A stretch of DNA of 64,000 nucleotides from Pseudomonadota bacterium (GCA_021805445.1 JAJZFH010000066.1:25491-89490), one strand, 5' to 3'; counted from the stretch's first letter, positions 16,515-27,981 are shown. Numbers and translations: made by a program. The notes: generated from the sequence alone by a model not told the origin.

Positions 16515-17834
16515 ATGCGGTCGTTTGTCAGATACGTTCTGGGAGTTCTCGTCACGGTCCTGGTCCTGTGCGCCGGGATCACGGCCCTTTGGGGCTGGGC
16601 CTGGGGCCTGGGACTGCTGGCCCTGTTCATGGGTGCCGTGGCCGCACGGGACGCCTGGAAATTACAAACCCTGCACCACTGGCTTCAGGAACAGCAACTC
16701 TCCCCAGGATATCAGCCGGGACGGACCTGGGAACAGGTTTTCGGGCGACTGCATTCCCTGGAGCGGCGCATCGATGAAAACCAGGCCCGCCGGCAGGAGG
16801 CCATCGAGCGTTTCCAGCAGGTCCTGACCCTGTTGCCCAGCGGTATCGTGATCCTCGATCAAACCCACCGTATTCTCTGGTGCAACCCTGCCGCAGAATC
16901 TCATTTACAGATTCACCTGGAGCAGGACCGGGGACAAAGCCTGCCTTATCTCATCCGCCAAACCGAGTTCCAGAATTTCCTGGACCAGAAACCCGCCCCT
17001 GACCATCGCTGCATCCTGCATCGACGCTCCCAACAGGATCTCTCCCTGGCCTTGCAACTCATCCCTTACAGTGCCCACGAACGCATGCTGGTCACTCAGG
17101 ACATCACCCAATGGGAACGGGACGAAAAGGTGCGGCGCGATTTCGTGGCCAATGTCTCCCATGAACTGCGCACCCCCCTCACCGTGCTGGGGGGGTTCAT
17201 CGAAACCCTGCAAAACAGCGGCCCACTTCCGCCCACTACCCGGGAACGCATCTTTCAGACCATGGAAACCCAGACCGACCGCATGCGCCGACTGGTGGAA
17301 GAACTGCTCTCCCTGTCCCGTCTGGAAAGCCAGACCGGGGTTGCGCCGTTCATCCCCATTCCCCTTTCTGCCCTGCTCACCCAAATGCTGCAGATGGTCA
17401 GCCAGTTGAGCCAGGGGCAACATACCCTCGATACCCAGGGCCATTTCGATCAGCGCACCCTGCTGGGAATCGAAGCGGAACTCGTGAGCGCCTTCGGCAA
17501 TCTGGTGGCCAATGCGGTCCGTTATACCCCGCCGGGAGGACAAATCACACTGTCCTGGCGCGAAGAGGGGGGGGAAGGTATTTTTACGGTGCACGATACG
17601 GGCATCGGCATCTCTGCCGAACATATCCCCCGTCTCACGGAACGGTTCTATCGGGTGGATCAGGCCCGTTCCCGCGACACCGGGGGGACGGGCCTGGGAT
17701 TGTCGATCGTCAAGCAAATCGCCCTGCATCACGACCTCACCCTCACCATTGACAGCCAACCGGACAAAGGCAGCACATTTGCCCTTCGTTTTCCTGCCCA
17801 TCGTCTGGGACTGCCCGAAAACGACGCGTCCTGA
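16515..17834 (+). CDS. phoR: Phosphate regulon sensor histidine kinase PhoR
   Basis: A 439-residue membrane-bound sensor kinase. Two N-terminal membrane helices (residues 5-45) with almost no periplasmic loop are followed by a PAS-like segment (about 95-200). The H box ANVSHELRTPLTVLGG has His216. The ATPase domain contains NLVANAVRYTPPGG (N box), DTGIGI (G1) and GTGLGLSIVKQIA (G2). Lack of a periplasmic sensor domain is normal for PhoR, which reads the state of the PstSCAB-PhoU complex. No pst or phoU genes are in this window. Confidence 0.95.
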   Translation: MRSFVRYVLGVLVTVLVLCAGITALWGWAWGLGLLALFMGAVAARDAWKLQTLHHWLQEQQLSPGYQPGRTWEQVFGRLHSLERRIDENQARRQEAIERFQQVLTLLPSGIVILDQTHRILWCNPAAESHLQIHLEQDRGQSLPYLIRQTEFQNFLDQKPAPDHRCILHRRSQQDLSLALQLIPYSAHERMLVTQDITQWERDEKVRRDFVANVSHELRTPLTVLGGFIETLQNSGPLPPTTRERIFQTMETQTDRMRRLVEELLSLSRLESQTGVAPFIPIPLSALLTQMLQMVSQLSQGQHTLDTQGHFDQRTLLGIEAELVSAFGNLVANAVRYTPPGGQITLSWREEGGEGIFTVHDTGIGISAEHIPRLTERFYRVDQARSRDTGGTGLGLSIVKQIALHHDLTLTIDSQPDKGSTFALRFPAHRLGLPENDAS

Positions 17835-17866
17835 TAGAATGGAGGGACTTTTCTCAGAGATGCGCC

Positions 17867-18136
17867 ATGCCTTCCCAGGATATCCAGATCATCAACAAAC
17901 TCGGGCTCCACGCCCGCGCCTCCGCCAAACTGTCGCAAACCGCCTCGGCCTATCCCTGTGAGGTCAAGATCGGTCGCAATGGACGACAGGTCAATGCCAA
18001 GAGCATCATGGGCGTCATGATGCTGGCGGCGGGCCGCGGCAGCTGGGTCACGCTGGAAACGCACGGTGAAAAAGAAACGGAAGCACTCGAGGCGCTGTCC
18101 CACTTGATCGAAAACCGCTTCGACGAGGGCGAATGA
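17867..18136 (+). CDS. ptsH: Phosphocarrier protein HPr
   Basis: An 89-residue phosphocarrier with the active-site His15 in KLGLHARASAK and a regulatory-type Ser46 in NAKSIMGVMML. It accepts phosphate from enzyme I and passes it to EIIA proteins. The ATG of ptsI is 1 base after its stop, so the two form an operon. No EIIA gene is adjacent; in many betaproteobacteria a mannose-type EIIA gene comes directly before ptsH, and here phoR stands in that place. Confidence 0.96.
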   Translation: MPSQDIQIINKLGLHARASAKLSQTASAYPCEVKIGRNGRQVNAKSIMGVMMLAAGRGSWVTLETHGEKETEALEALSHLIENRFDEGE

Positions 18137-18137
18137 G

Positions 18138-19874
18138 ATGAGTTTCGCGCTTCATGGCAGCGCAGTCGCCCACGGCATTGCCATCGGACGGGCGCACCTG
18201 TTTTCCCAAACCACGCTGGAAGTCGCCCACTATGTCGTGCTTCCCGAGCAGCGGCCCGCCGAAATTCAACGCTTTGAACAGGCGCTGCACCAAGTCACCC
18301 AGGAACTCGAAGGACTGGAGCGGCAAATCCCGGCAGGCGCCCCTGCCGAAATGGCAGCCTTTCTGCAATTACATCGCCTGATCCTGAAGGATGAGATGCT
18401 GGCGCGCACGCCCAGACAGTCCATTCAAACGCAGGGGTGCAATGCCGAATGGGCGCTGAAACAACAACTGGACAGTCTGATCGATCGGTTCGAGCAGATG
18501 GAAGACCCTTACCTGCGCCAACGTCGGGACGATATCTGGCAGGTTGGCGAACGCCTGCTCAAGGCGCTGACCGGACAACCTGCGCCGCACCTTCCCGCCC
18601 ATCACGAAGCAGCAGACAGTATCCTGGTGGCCCACGACCTGAGTCCGGCAGACATGGTCCTGTTCAAGGAACACCCCTTCCAGTCCTTCATTACCGACAT
18701 GGGCGGGGCAACCTCCCACACCGCCATCCTGGCACGCAGTCTGGGCATCCCCTCCGTCATGGCCCTTCACCATGCCTGGCAAATGATTCGCGAAGGAGAA
18801 CTCCTGATCGTGGACGGCATGGCAGGGGTCGTGATCGTGAATCCGGACAACCAGATTCTGGCCGAGTACCGCCTGCGCCAGGAACAATGGTCCCTGGAAC
18901 GGCAAAAACTGAAACGCCTGCGCACCACCCGGGCCACCACACTGGATGGGACCCCGATCGAGTTGCTCGCCAACATCGAGATGCCCGGAGACGTGGATGC
19001 CGTCAAAAAAAGCGGTGCCCGGGGCATCGGTCTGTACCGCACCGAATTCCTGTTCATGAACCGTCCCGGCCTGCCGAGTGAAGAAGAACAATTTCATGCC
19101 TATCGACAAGTCGCCGAGGCTCTGCGCGGACTGCCGGTCACCATTCGCACGCTCGATATCGGGGCCGATAAACCCGTGGAGCCCAGCGGCATCGCTTCGA
19201 CCTTGAACCCGGCGCTGGGACTGCGCGCCATTCGTTACTGCCTCGCCGAACCTCAAATTTTTCTGACTCAAATCCGGGCCATCCTGCGCGCCTCGCACTT
19301 CGGGCAGGTCCAGATGCTCCTGCCCATGCTCTCCAGTCGCTCCGAACTGCTCCAAACTCTGATGCTGGTGGAACAAGCCAAAGCCGAACTCACCCAGCAA
19401 GCCATCCCCTTCGATCTTCACCTGCCCATCGGCGGCATGATCGAAGTCCCGGCCGCTGCGCTGGCCCTCCCCCTGTTTCTGGACAAACTGGACTTCCTCT
19501 CCATCGGCACCAACGACCTGATCCAGTATACCCTGGCCATCGACCGCACCGACGATGCCGTGGCCCATCTTTTCGACCCGCTCCATCCGGCCGTCCTGAT
19601 GCTCATCGCCCACACCCTGCGTACAGCCCAGAAAGCCGGCAAACCCATCGCCGTCTGTGGGGAAATGGCAGGCAACCCCACCATGACCCGATTGCTCCTC
19701 GGTTTCGGCCTGCGCGAATTCTCCATGCATCCCGCCCACCTGCCCGAAGTCAAACAGGTCATCCTGAAAACCAGCCTGACCGACCTCCAGAACCCGGTCA
19801 AGCGCATCCTCTCCACCCATGACCCCGACAAACTGGAGGAAATCCTGACCCGCCTCAACCAGCAGGTGTGCTGA
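18138..19874 (+). CDS. ptsI: PEP-protein phosphotransferase (PTS enzyme I)
   Basis: A 578-residue enzyme that autophosphorylates with PEP and phosphorylates HPr. The N-terminal helical HPr-binding domain is followed by the phospho-histidine loop TDMGGATSHTAILAR with His194. The C-terminal PEP-binding barrel has GIGLYRTEFLFMNR, SIGTNDLIQYTLAIDR and VCGEMAGNP with the catalytic Cys. No sugar permease is nearby, so a regulatory PTS is likely. The last 20 bases overlap the 3' end of the convergent pyrE gene. Confidence 0.96.
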   Translation: MSFALHGSAVAHGIAIGRAHLFSQTTLEVAHYVVLPEQRPAEIQRFEQALHQVTQELEGLERQIPAGAPAEMAAFLQLHRLILKDEMLARTPRQSIQTQGCNAEWALKQQLDSLIDRFEQMEDPYLRQRRDDIWQVGERLLKALTGQPAPHLPAHHEAADSILVAHDLSPADMVLFKEHPFQSFITDMGGATSHTAILARSLGIPSVMALHHAWQMIREGELLIVDGMAGVVIVNPDNQILAEYRLRQEQWSLERQKLKRLRTTRATTLDGTPIELLANIEMPGDVDAVKKSGARGIGLYRTEFLFMNRPGLPSEEEQFHAYRQVAEALRGLPVTIRTLDIGADKPVEPSGIASTLNPALGLRAIRYCLAEPQIFLTQIRAILRASHFGQVQMLLPMLSSRSELLQTLMLVEQAKAELTQQAIPFDLHLPIGGMIEVPAAALALPLFLDKLDFLSIGTNDLIQYTLAIDRTDDAVAHLFDPLHPAVLMLIAHTLRTAQKAGKPIAVCGEMAGNPTMTRLLLGFGLREFSMHPAHLPEVKQVILKTSLTDLQNPVKRILSTHDPDKLEEILTRLNQQVC

Positions 19875-20511
19875 CACCATACTGCTGGCGATAGGCCTGC
19901 AAACGCCCGAGGGTCTCGACCTGGGTTGAATCCCGTGCCAAATGGACCACCAGGTGATCGAGGGTCGCGACGCAACAGACGGGGAGCCCCCATTGGCGGG
20001 TCACTTCCTGGGTGGCGGACAGTTCGGTCTGACCGCGTTCCATGCGATCCAGAGCAATCACCACCCCCGCTGGAATGGCTTGGGCCCGGTCGAGCAGAAC
20101 CACCGATTCACGCACGGAGGTCCCGGCCGAAATCACGTCATCCACGATCAATACCCGCTTCCCCCGAGGATCAGCCCCCACCAGGACGCCGCCTTCTCCA
20201 TGATCCTTGACTTCCTTGCGGTTGTAGGCAAAAGGCACGTCCCGTCCCCGCCGTGCCAGCGTCAGGGCGATTCCTGCCACCAGGGGAATCCCCTTGTAGG
20301 CGGGTCCGAACAGAAGATCGAAGGGGGGTGCCTGCGCCTCGATGGCATCGGCATAAAATTCGCAGAGGGTGGCCAGTGCCGCCCCCGTATTGAACAAGCC
20401 GGCGTTGAAAAAATAGGGCGACCATCGCCCCGCCTTGGTCCTGAACTCGCCAAAGCGAATCACCTGCCGTTCCACCGCAAACGCCACAAAACGATCTGCA
20501 AAATCACTCAA
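19855..20511 (-). CDS. pyrE: Orotate phosphoribosyltransferase
   Basis: A 218-residue enzyme joining orotate and PRPP to orotidine 5'-phosphate in pyrimidine synthesis. The PRPP-binding motif VLIVDDVISAGTSVRES and the flexible-loop region FAYNRKEVKDHGEGG with catalytic Lys are complete, as is the N-terminal FKTKAGR-like FRTKAGRWSPYFFNAG. The start is TTG at 20509-20511, with a GGAGAGGAAGA ribosome-binding region just before. The gene overlaps ptsI tail to tail by 20 bases. Confidence 0.95.
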   Translation of the reverse strand: MSDFADRFVAFAVERQVIRFGEFRTKAGRWSPYFFNAGLFNTGAALATLCEFYADAIEAQAPPFDLLFGPAYKGIPLVAGIALTLARRGRDVPFAYNRKEVKDHGEGGVLVGADPRGKRVLIVDDVISAGTSVRESVVLLDRAQAIPAGVVIALDRMERGQTELSATQEVTRQWGLPVCCVATLDHLVVHLARDSTQVETLGRLQAYRQQYGVSTPAG

Positions 20512-20627
20512 TCTTCCTCTCCGGTTTCATCCCTGTCACACGTCCATCCCGCTGACTCACGATCCTTTTGCCCATGTCAGAGCGTAGTCTGGAGCGATCT
20601 CCCTGTCAATCGAGGCGACTCCAACGC

Positions 20628-21863
20628 TCACGGTTCGACCTGTTCCAACGCGCCGATTTCACGCCGCAGGTTCCACAGGACCACGAGCCCCGGCAAGGCC
20701 AGGAGAGTCGCCACCAAAAAATAGATTTCCCACCCGGTCTGTTGGGCCAGTATCCCGGCAAACGGCCCGATCAGGACCCGTCCCAGAGCCGCCAGAGCAG
20801 AGAGCAGGGCAAACTGCGTGGCACTATACCGCGTGCTACAGAGACTCATCAACAAAGCCGCAAACGCACTGGTGCCCATTCCGCTGGTAAAGTTTTCGAG
20901 AAAAACCGCCCCCACCATGCCGGTGAAATGATGCCCCCACGCCGCCAAACCCATAAAAGACAGGGTCGCCAAACCCTGAATCCAGCCAAAGTACCAAAGG
21001 CTGCGAAACAATCCCCAGCGCAGCATGAGCCCTCCCCCGACAAAACTTCCGGCAATGGTCGCCCCCAGCCCCACGCCCTTGTTCACCATGCCCACCTGCA
21101 CCAGATCAAACCCCAGACCCCGCAATAGAAAGGCACTGGACAAGGAAAAAGCCAAGGCATCGCCCAATTTGTACAGCACCACCAGCGCCAGCAAGGGCGA
21201 AGCCCCCGAACGTGCGAAAAAATCCTGCCAGGGTCCGGTGAAGGTTTCCTGCCATGAATGCCCCTGTCCAGAGGGGCTCTCTGGCTCCTGCCCCCAGAGC
21301 GTGCCCAGGATCCCGACCCCCATGGCCAGCGCCATGACCTCATAAGTCGTCGCCCACCCCCAGGCAGCGGCCATACCCAACGCCACGGCACCGGCACAGA
21401 GCATGGCCAGTCGGTAGCCCAGCATGGCGCTGCTGGCGCCCAACCCGCGGACAGCGGGGGACAAGATATCGGTACGGTAAGCATCTACCACGATATCCTG
21501 GGTTGCGGAAGCAAATGCCAGCAGCAGCGCCCAGACCGCAATCGACTCCCCCGGCCGGGAAGTGTCGGCCTGCCCCAGTGACCAGATCAAAACCAGGGTC
21601 AGCACCTGGGTCACCAGCATCCAGCTGCGACGCCTCCCCAAAAAGGGCCAGCGCCAGCGGTCCAGAAACGGGGCCCAAAGAAATTTCAAGGTATAGGGAA
21701 GTCCGGCCAGCGTGATCCACCCGATCTGGTCCAAGGCAATGCCATCCGTCGTCATGCGCGCCTGTAAGGTGGCCCCACTCAAGGACAAAGGCAGCCCCGA
21801 AGAAAACCCCAGGAACATCACGACCCCCAGCGAGCGAAAGTTGTCTTTCGTGATCACAAACAC
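20628..21863 (-). CDS. ampG: AmpG-type muropeptide MFS transporter
   Basis: A 411-residue major facilitator with about 12 hydrophobic segments. The N-terminal LGFSSGLPLSLSGATLQARM, the KFLWAPFLDRW segment and the ATQDIVVDAYR helix are hallmarks of AmpG, which imports anhydro-muropeptides for cell-wall recycling. The start is GTG 21863, with a further GTG at 21857. It may not share a transcript with metW, whose 3' end lies 37 bases upstream on the same strand. It fits with the elongasome and dacC genes elsewhere in the window. Confidence 0.9.
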   Translation of the reverse strand: MFVITKDNFRSLGVVMFLGFSSGLPLSLSGATLQARMTTDGIALDQIGWITLAGLPYTLKFLWAPFLDRWRWPFLGRRRSWMLVTQVLTLVLIWSLGQADTSRPGESIAVWALLLAFASATQDIVVDAYRTDILSPAVRGLGASSAMLGYRLAMLCAGAVALGMAAAWGWATTYEVMALAMGVGILGTLWGQEPESPSGQGHSWQETFTGPWQDFFARSGASPLLALVVLYKLGDALAFSLSSAFLLRGLGFDLVQVGMVNKGVGLGATIAGSFVGGGLMLRWGLFRSLWYFGWIQGLATLSFMGLAAWGHHFTGMVGAVFLENFTSGMGTSAFAALLMSLCSTRYSATQFALLSALAALGRVLIGPFAGILAQQTGWEIYFLVATLLALPGLVVLWNLRREIGALEQVEP

Positions 21864-21900
21864 GGGTTATCCTCTCACGGACGGAGAGCGAAGCATCGGA

Positions 21901-22488
21901 TCACGCTTGCAGGCGAATGCGGTAATAGGCCAGACTGCCCCACAGATTGGGCATCAGGTCCACCGTCCGGCCTGCCGGATTCATCACCCGTCGCTCTATC
22001 ACCTGAATCCCAATATCGGCACAGAGCCTCTCAAAATCGTGCAGCGTACAGAGATGCACATTGGGGGTGTCATACCACTCGTAAGGCATGTCCTCAGACT
22101 TGGGCATGGTCCCATTCAAGACCTGCCAGCGGTGTTTCCAGTAACCAAAATTCGGGAAGGTGACGATCCCTTCGCGCCCCACCCGCAACATCTCACGCAG
22201 AATCTCTTTCGTGTGACGCATGGCCTGCAACGTTTGGGAAAGGATCACGGTATCGAATGAGTGATCGGAAAAACCCGACAACCCTTCCTCCAGATTGACC
22301 TGCAACACCGGAATACCCTGGCGCAAAGCAGCCACCACCCGCTCCGGAACGATCTCGATGCCATAGCCACTGACCCGTCGAACGCGTTGGAGATGGGCCA
22401 GCAACTGACCGTCCCCGCAGCCCAGGTCGAGCACCCGACTTTCCACGGGCACCCCCTGGGCGATCAATTCATAGTCGGCGCGGATCAT
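21901..22488 (-). CDS. metW: Methionine biosynthesis protein MetW
   Basis: A 195-residue SAM-methyltransferase-fold protein with the SAM-binding [16 protein letters not shown] and the MetW-typical phrases [11 protein letters not shown] and [20 protein letters not shown]. It works with MetX in homoserine acylation in many proteobacteria, though its own reaction is not settled. ATG 22488 overlaps the metX stop (ATGA); the GTG nine bases earlier is less likely. Confidence 0.94.
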   Translation of the reverse strand: MIRADYELIAQGVPVESRVLDLGCGDGQLLAHLQRVRRVSGYGIEIVPERVVAALRQGIPVLQVNLEEGLSGFSDHSFDTVILSQTLQAMRHTKEILREMLRVGREGIVTFPNFGYWKHRWQVLNGTMPKSEDMPYEWYDTPNVHLCTLHDFERLCADIGIQVIERRVMNPAGRTVDLMPNLWGSLAYYRIRLQA

Positions 22489-23627
22489 GGGGGGCACTCC
22501 CCGGCGATCCGTTCGAAATAGGCGAACATCACCGCGAAATAATCCTCGTTTTCCATCAGAAAAGCATCATGCCCCTGATTGGAATCGATTTCCGCATAAC
22601 TCACCACCGCCCGGTTATCCAGCAAAGCCTGGACGATCTCGCGGGAGCGCGCAGGGGAAAAACGCCAGTCCGTGGTAAAAGACAGGACCAGAAACTGCGC
22701 GCGCGCGGGCTTCAGCGCCCGTGCCAGAACGCCGCCCGCAGCGCGTGCCGGATCGAAATAATCCAGGGCCTTGGTCATGATCAGGTAGGTATTGGCATCA
22801 AACCGCTCCGAAAACTTTTTCCCCTGATGGCGCAGGTAGGATTCGATCTCGAATTCCACCTCGAGGGAAAAACGGGGGGTTCCTCCGAGCAATTCGCGCC
22901 CGAATTTCGTCATCATGGCGTCATCGCTCAGGTAGGTGATATGCCCCAACATACGCGCCAGACGCAACCCGCGTTCCGGCACGACTCCCTGCGCATAGAA
23001 ATCTCCCCCATGGAAGTGGGGATCGCTGGTAATGGCCTGGCGCGCCACTTCATTGAAGCCGATATTCTGGGCAGAGAGGCAGGGCGCGGCGGCAATGATC
23101 AGGGCATGACGGACCCGTTCGGGAAAACGGATCGTCCATTGCAGGGCTTGCATGGCGCCCAAACTGCCCCCCATCACCGCTGCAAATGTGGAAATCCCCA
23201 GATGATCCGCCAGCCGGGCCTGGGACTCGACCCAATCCTCCACCGTCAGGAATGGAAAACCCGACCCATAGGGCTGGCCCGTGACCGGGTTCACACTGGA
23301 GGGGCCCGTCGAACCATGACAGCCTCCCAGGTTGTTGACCCCGATCACAAAGAACCGATCCGTATCCACAGGTTTGCCGGGCCCGACCATGTTCTCCCAC
23401 CAACCCACCGCACGAGGGTCCCCGGCATACTGCCCCGCCACATGATGGGAACCGGACAAGGCGTGACAGACGAGAACGGCATTGTCCTTCCCTTCCGCGA
23501 GAACCCCGTAGGTCTCATACACCAACTGGTACTGCGGCAATACCGCGCCGGAGGACAGGTGCAAAGGGACATCGAAATGGGCGATCCGGGCGGTGACGAT
23601 GCCGACAGACGATGCAGTCCGGGTCAT
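22485..23627 (-). CDS. metX: Homoserine O-acyltransferase MetX
   Basis: A 380-residue alpha/beta-hydrolase-fold acyltransferase that activates homoserine for methionine synthesis. The nucleophile elbow [10 protein letters not shown] has Ser155; [23 protein letters not shown] with the Asp, and [11 protein letters not shown] with the His complete the triad. Whether the donor is acetyl- or succinyl-CoA cannot be told with certainty by eye; the MetX-MetW pair in betaproteobacteria is often succinyl-specific. ATG 23627 lies 9 bases after the gatB stop; the GTG just before it is an alternative. Confidence 0.93.
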   Translation of the reverse strand: MTRTASSVGIVTARIAHFDVPLHLSSGAVLPQYQLVYETYGVLAEGKDNAVLVCHALSGSHHVAGQYAGDPRAVGWWENMVGPGKPVDTDRFFVIGVNNLGGCHGSTGPSSVNPVTGQPYGSGFPFLTVEDWVESQARLADHLGISTFAAVMGGSLGAMQALQWTIRFPERVRHALIIAAAPCLSAQNIGFNEVARQAITSDPHFHGGDFYAQGVVPERGLRLARMLGHITYLSDDAMMTKFGRELLGGTPRFSLEVEFEIESYLRHQGKKFSERFDANTYLIMTKALDYFDPARAAGGVLARALKPARAQFLVLSFTTDWRFSPARSREIVQALLDNRAVVSYAEIDSNQGHDAFLMENEDYFAVMFAYFERIAGECPP

Positions 23628-23636
23628 CACGTGCGC

Positions 23637-25073
23637 TCAGGACCCACTCAATTTGCGGCGCAGCAACTCATTGAGTTGTTGCGGGTTGGCACGCCCACCA
23701 CTGGCCTTCATGGCCCGCCCGACGAAAAAACCAAAAACCTTGTCCTTGCCCGCGCGAAACTCTTCCACCTGAGCCGGATGCGCGGCCAACAATTCATCGA
23801 TCAATTTTTCCAGTACCGCGTTGTCCGATACCTGGGAAAGGCCACGAGCCGCAATGAGCGCATCCACCTCCCCTCCCTCCTGCCACAAAATTTCGAATAC
23901 CTCCCTGGCCATCTTGCCCGACAAGGTGCCATCCTGTATCCGCCGCAGCAAAGCCGCCAGTTGATGGGCACTCACGGAGGAATCCTGCACCTCCAGACCG
24001 GTGCGCTTGAGGGTGGCGGCCAATTCTCCCGTCATCCAGTTGGCGCAGAGTTTGGGGTCCAGGGTCCCCTCCCCCGTCATGACCAGAAAATAGTTGGCCC
24101 ATTCCCGAGAGGCCGTCAGCAAGCCGGCATCGTAGGCGGACAGGCCAAATCGGGTTTGCAGACGCTGCGCCAGGGCTGCCGGCAACTCCGGCAATGCGGC
24201 CCGTTCCTGCTCGATCCAGGCGGCATCGATACACAACGGCGGCAGGTCCGGGTCCGGGAAATAACGATAATCCTGCGCATCCTCCTTGGAGCGCATGGTG
24301 CGTGTCTCATCCCGCTCCGGATCGTACAGGCGGGTTTCCTGAACCACCTTCCCCCCGCTTTCCAGCAACTCGACCTGCCGTTCAAATTCATGCAGAATGG
24401 CCTGCTCCAGAAAACGGAAGGAATTCAGATTCTTGATTTCACAGCGCGTACCGAACTCGACCTGTCCTCGGGGCCGCACCGAGACATTGGCATCGCATCG
24501 GAACGATCCTTCCTGCATGTTGCCATCGCAAATCCCGATCCAGGTCACCAGTTGGTGCAATGTACGGGCATAAGCCACCGCTTCCGCTGCGCTGCGCATC
24601 ACCGGTTCCGTCACGATTTCGAGCAAGGGTGTCCCGGCACGATTCAGATCGATGCCGGAACGCCCATGAAAGTCCTCGTGCAACGACTTGCCCGCATCCT
24701 CTTCCAGATGCGCCCGGGTCAGGAGGACCTGATGCGGCACCCCCTCCAGGGCAAAGGTCACGACACCGCCTTTGACCACCGGTTCCTCGTACTGGCTGAT
24801 CTGATACCCCTTGGGCAAATCGGGGTAAAAATAATTCTTGCGCTCGAACCACGAATGCGGGTTGATCTGTGCGCCCACGGCCAGGCCGAAGCGAATGGCA
24901 TCGGCGACGGCCTGGCGGTTTGGAACCGGCAAAACGCCGGGCAGGGCCAGATCCACCGCATCGGCCTGAACATTCGGAGCCGCGCCGAAAGCCGTGGGCG
25001 AACCGGAAAACATTTTGGAACGGGTTGCCAACTGCACATGGGTTTCCAGCCCGATGACCATTTCCCACTTCAT
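23637..25073 (-). CDS. gatB: Asp/Glu-tRNA amidotransferase subunit B
   Basis: A 478-residue subunit of the GatCAB complex, which converts mischarged Glu-tRNA(Gln) or Asp-tRNA(Asn) to the amide. The N-terminal [13 protein letters not shown], the kinase-like [25 protein letters not shown] and the tail YqeY-like domain are all typical. ATG 25073 overlaps the gatA stop (ATGA); the open frame upstream overlaps gatA and is not used. tRNA-Gln is encoded at 45498-45572, but no glnS or asnS is in this window, so which tRNA is served is unknown. Confidence 0.96.
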   Translation of the reverse strand: MKWEMVIGLETHVQLATRSKMFSGSPTAFGAAPNVQADAVDLALPGVLPVPNRQAVADAIRFGLAVGAQINPHSWFERKNYFYPDLPKGYQISQYEEPVVKGGVVTFALEGVPHQVLLTRAHLEEDAGKSLHEDFHGRSGIDLNRAGTPLLEIVTEPVMRSAAEAVAYARTLHQLVTWIGICDGNMQEGSFRCDANVSVRPRGQVEFGTRCEIKNLNSFRFLEQAILHEFERQVELLESGGKVVQETRLYDPERDETRTMRSKEDAQDYRYFPDPDLPPLCIDAAWIEQERAALPELPAALAQRLQTRFGLSAYDAGLLTASREWANYFLVMTGEGTLDPKLCANWMTGELAATLKRTGLEVQDSSVSAHQLAALLRRIQDGTLSGKMAREVFEILWQEGGEVDALIAARGLSQVSDNAVLEKLIDELLAAHPAQVEEFRAGKDKVFGFFVGRAMKASGGRANPQQLNELLRRKLSGS

Positions 25074-26539
25074 GCCTTTTCTCCCCGCCCGGGAACCCGG
25101 GCATGCCAATCGGTGGCCTGTTGATACCCATGGGCAATGGCCAGGAGGCGTGCCTCGCCGAAGTGGGGGCCAATCAGTTGCAGCCCCACGGGCAGCCCCT
25201 GACCATCGAATCCCACCGGAATGGACATGCCCGGCAAGCCCGCCAGATTGACCCCAATGGTAAAGATGTCGGACAGATACATCTGGACCGGGTCGCTGCC
25301 CTTGTCGCCAAAACGAAAGGCCGTACTGGGCGCGGTGGGCCCCATCAACACATCACACCGTTCAAAAGCCTGTAAAAAATCCTGCTGGATGAGGCGGCGT
25401 ACCCGTTGTGCCTGCAAATAGTACGCATCATAATATCCTTGGGACAACACATAGGCACCGGTCAAGATGCGCAGTTTGACCTCTGCGCCGAACCCTTCGG
25501 CCCGGCTGCGCGCAATCATTTCATCGAGATCACCGTACTGTTGCGCGCGCCATCCATAACGCACGCCATCGTAGCGGGACAAGTTGCTGGAGGCTTCGGC
25601 GGGGGCCAGTACATAGTAAACCGGCACCGACAGGTCGCTGTGCGGCAGATCGACGTCCACAAGTCGGGCACCGCGGGATTCATAGACGCGCAGGGCCTCC
25701 TCCAGGGCCTGCGCCACCTCGGGATCCACCCCTGCCCCGAAATACTGGCGGGGCAAACCGATGCGCAGTCCTTTCAGGGAAGGTTCGAGTTGCGTGCTGA
25801 AGTCTTCCGCCGGGCGCGCCAGCGAGGTGGCGTCCCGTTCATCGAATCCCACCAGGGTGCCCAGGCTCCAGGCCAAATCCGCCGCGCTGGGGGCCATGAG
25901 CCCGCCCTGATCGAGACTGGATGCGAAGGCAATCATGCCGTAACGGGAAACCCGTCCATAGGTGGGTTTGAGCCCGCTGATCCCGCAGAAGGCTGCCGGT
26001 TGGCGAATCGACCCCCCGGTATCCGTAGCGGTCGCCAAAGGGGCCAAACGGGCCGCCACGGCCGCTGCAGATCCCCCGGAACTGCCCCCCGGCACATGCG
26101 CCGTTTGCCAGGGATTGTGCACCGGACCGTAAAAGGAGGTTTCATTGCTCGATCCCATGGCAAATTCGTCCATGTTGGTCTTCCCCAGAATGACCGCACC
26201 AGCCTCATTGAAGCGCTGGATGACGTGTGCATCGTAGGGGGCCACGAAATTGGACAGCATGCGCGACCCACAGGTGGTCCGCCATCCCTCGGCACAGAAA
26301 ATGTCCTTGTGCGCCACCGGGATTCCCGTCAACGGGCCGCCCTCTCCCCGCGCCAGGCGCACATCGGCGGCTCGAGCCTGGGACAGGGAACGGTCGGGGT
26401 CCACCGTAATGAAACAACCCAGGTGCGTATCGTACTGTTCGATACGCTGCAGGTAAGCCCGTGTCAATTCTTCGCTGGAAAAGGTGCGCTCGCGTAATCC
26501 GGCGCAGAGCGCGCGCAGTGAGGTGTCATCAAGATTCAT
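25070..26539 (-). CDS. gatA: Asp/Glu-tRNA amidotransferase subunit A
   Basis: A 489-residue amidase-signature protein that releases ammonia from glutamine for GatB. The catalytic Lys is in PVAHKDIF, and the Ser-cis-Ser-Lys scaffold continues in [15 protein letters not shown] and [16 protein letters not shown]. Length and motif order are normal. It is the middle gene of gatC-gatA-gatB, 9 bases after gatC. Confidence 0.97.
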   Translation of the reverse strand: MNLDDTSLRALCAGLRERTFSSEELTRAYLQRIEQYDTHLGCFITVDPDRSLSQARAADVRLARGEGGPLTGIPVAHKDIFCAEGWRTTCGSRMLSNFVAPYDAHVIQRFNEAGAVILGKTNMDEFAMGSSNETSFYGPVHNPWQTAHVPGGSSGGSAAAVAARLAPLATATDTGGSIRQPAAFCGISGLKPTYGRVSRYGMIAFASSLDQGGLMAPSAADLAWSLGTLVGFDERDATSLARPAEDFSTQLEPSLKGLRIGLPRQYFGAGVDPEVAQALEEALRVYESRGARLVDVDLPHSDLSVPVYYVLAPAEASSNLSRYDGVRYGWRAQQYGDLDEMIARSRAEGFGAEVKLRILTGAYVLSQGYYDAYYLQAQRVRRLIQQDFLQAFERCDVLMGPTAPSTAFRFGDKGSDPVQMYLSDIFTIGVNLAGLPGMSIPVGFDGQGLPVGLQLIGPHFGEARLLAIAHGYQQATDWHARVPGRGEKA

Positions 26540-26548
26540 GAGAAGCCC

Positions 26549-26854
26549 TTATTCGATGACTCGGGGAACGAGATACAGGCCATCCGCCACTTCGGGGGCC
26601 AGGGACTGAAAGAGTGCGCGCTGATCCCGGGTGGTGATTTCATCATCCCGCAGACGCAGGGTCAGATCAAAGGACTGAGCCAGAGGCTTGACGCCTTGGG
26701 TATCCACTTGCTGCAGGCGATCGATGAGCCCCAGAATGCTGTGGAACCGGGCCGGCAAGCGGTCCAGCTCCTCCGCACTCAGTTCGATACAGGCCAAACG
26801 CGCCAGTTGGCGCAGGGAACTTTCATTCAATGAATCAGACAAGGAACCTCCCAT
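26549..26854 (-). CDS. gatC: Asp/Glu-tRNA amidotransferase subunit C
   Basis: A 101-residue small subunit that stabilises the GatA-GatB contact; the family core is LRQLARLACIELSAEELDRL and the C-terminal YLVPRVIE. ATG 26854 has no ribosome-binding site. Twelve bases downstream, TTG 26842 follows a GGGAGG within the first codons and would give MSDSLNESSLRQLA, closer to other GatC proteins, so the true start may be that TTG. The gene is divergent from mreB, as in most betaproteobacteria. Confidence 0.94.
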   Translation of the reverse strand: MGGSLSDSLNESSLRQLARLACIELSAEELDRLPARFHSILGLIDRLQQVDTQGVKPLAQSFDLTLRLRDDEITTRDQRALFQSLAPEVADGLYLVPRVIE

Positions 26855-26894
26855 GGAAAGGAATGGTGTAATCGCGTATCATAAAGGGCTTTGA

Positions 26895-27959
<1,065 letters not shown>

Positions 27960-27981
27960 TGGCGTTCTCCTGCGGTCCGGC

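Noticed and set aside
18369..19880. An open frame of about 500 codons antisense to ptsI
   Set aside because: It mirrors ptsI, has no recognisable domain and shows His/Gln/Gly-rich shadow composition.
22569..25124. An open frame of about 850 codons on the plus strand
   Set aside because: It runs antisense through metX and gatB, which have complete catalytic motifs on the minus strand. Its protein has low-complexity His/Gln/Gly/Arg-rich composition typical of the reverse frame of a GC-rich gene.
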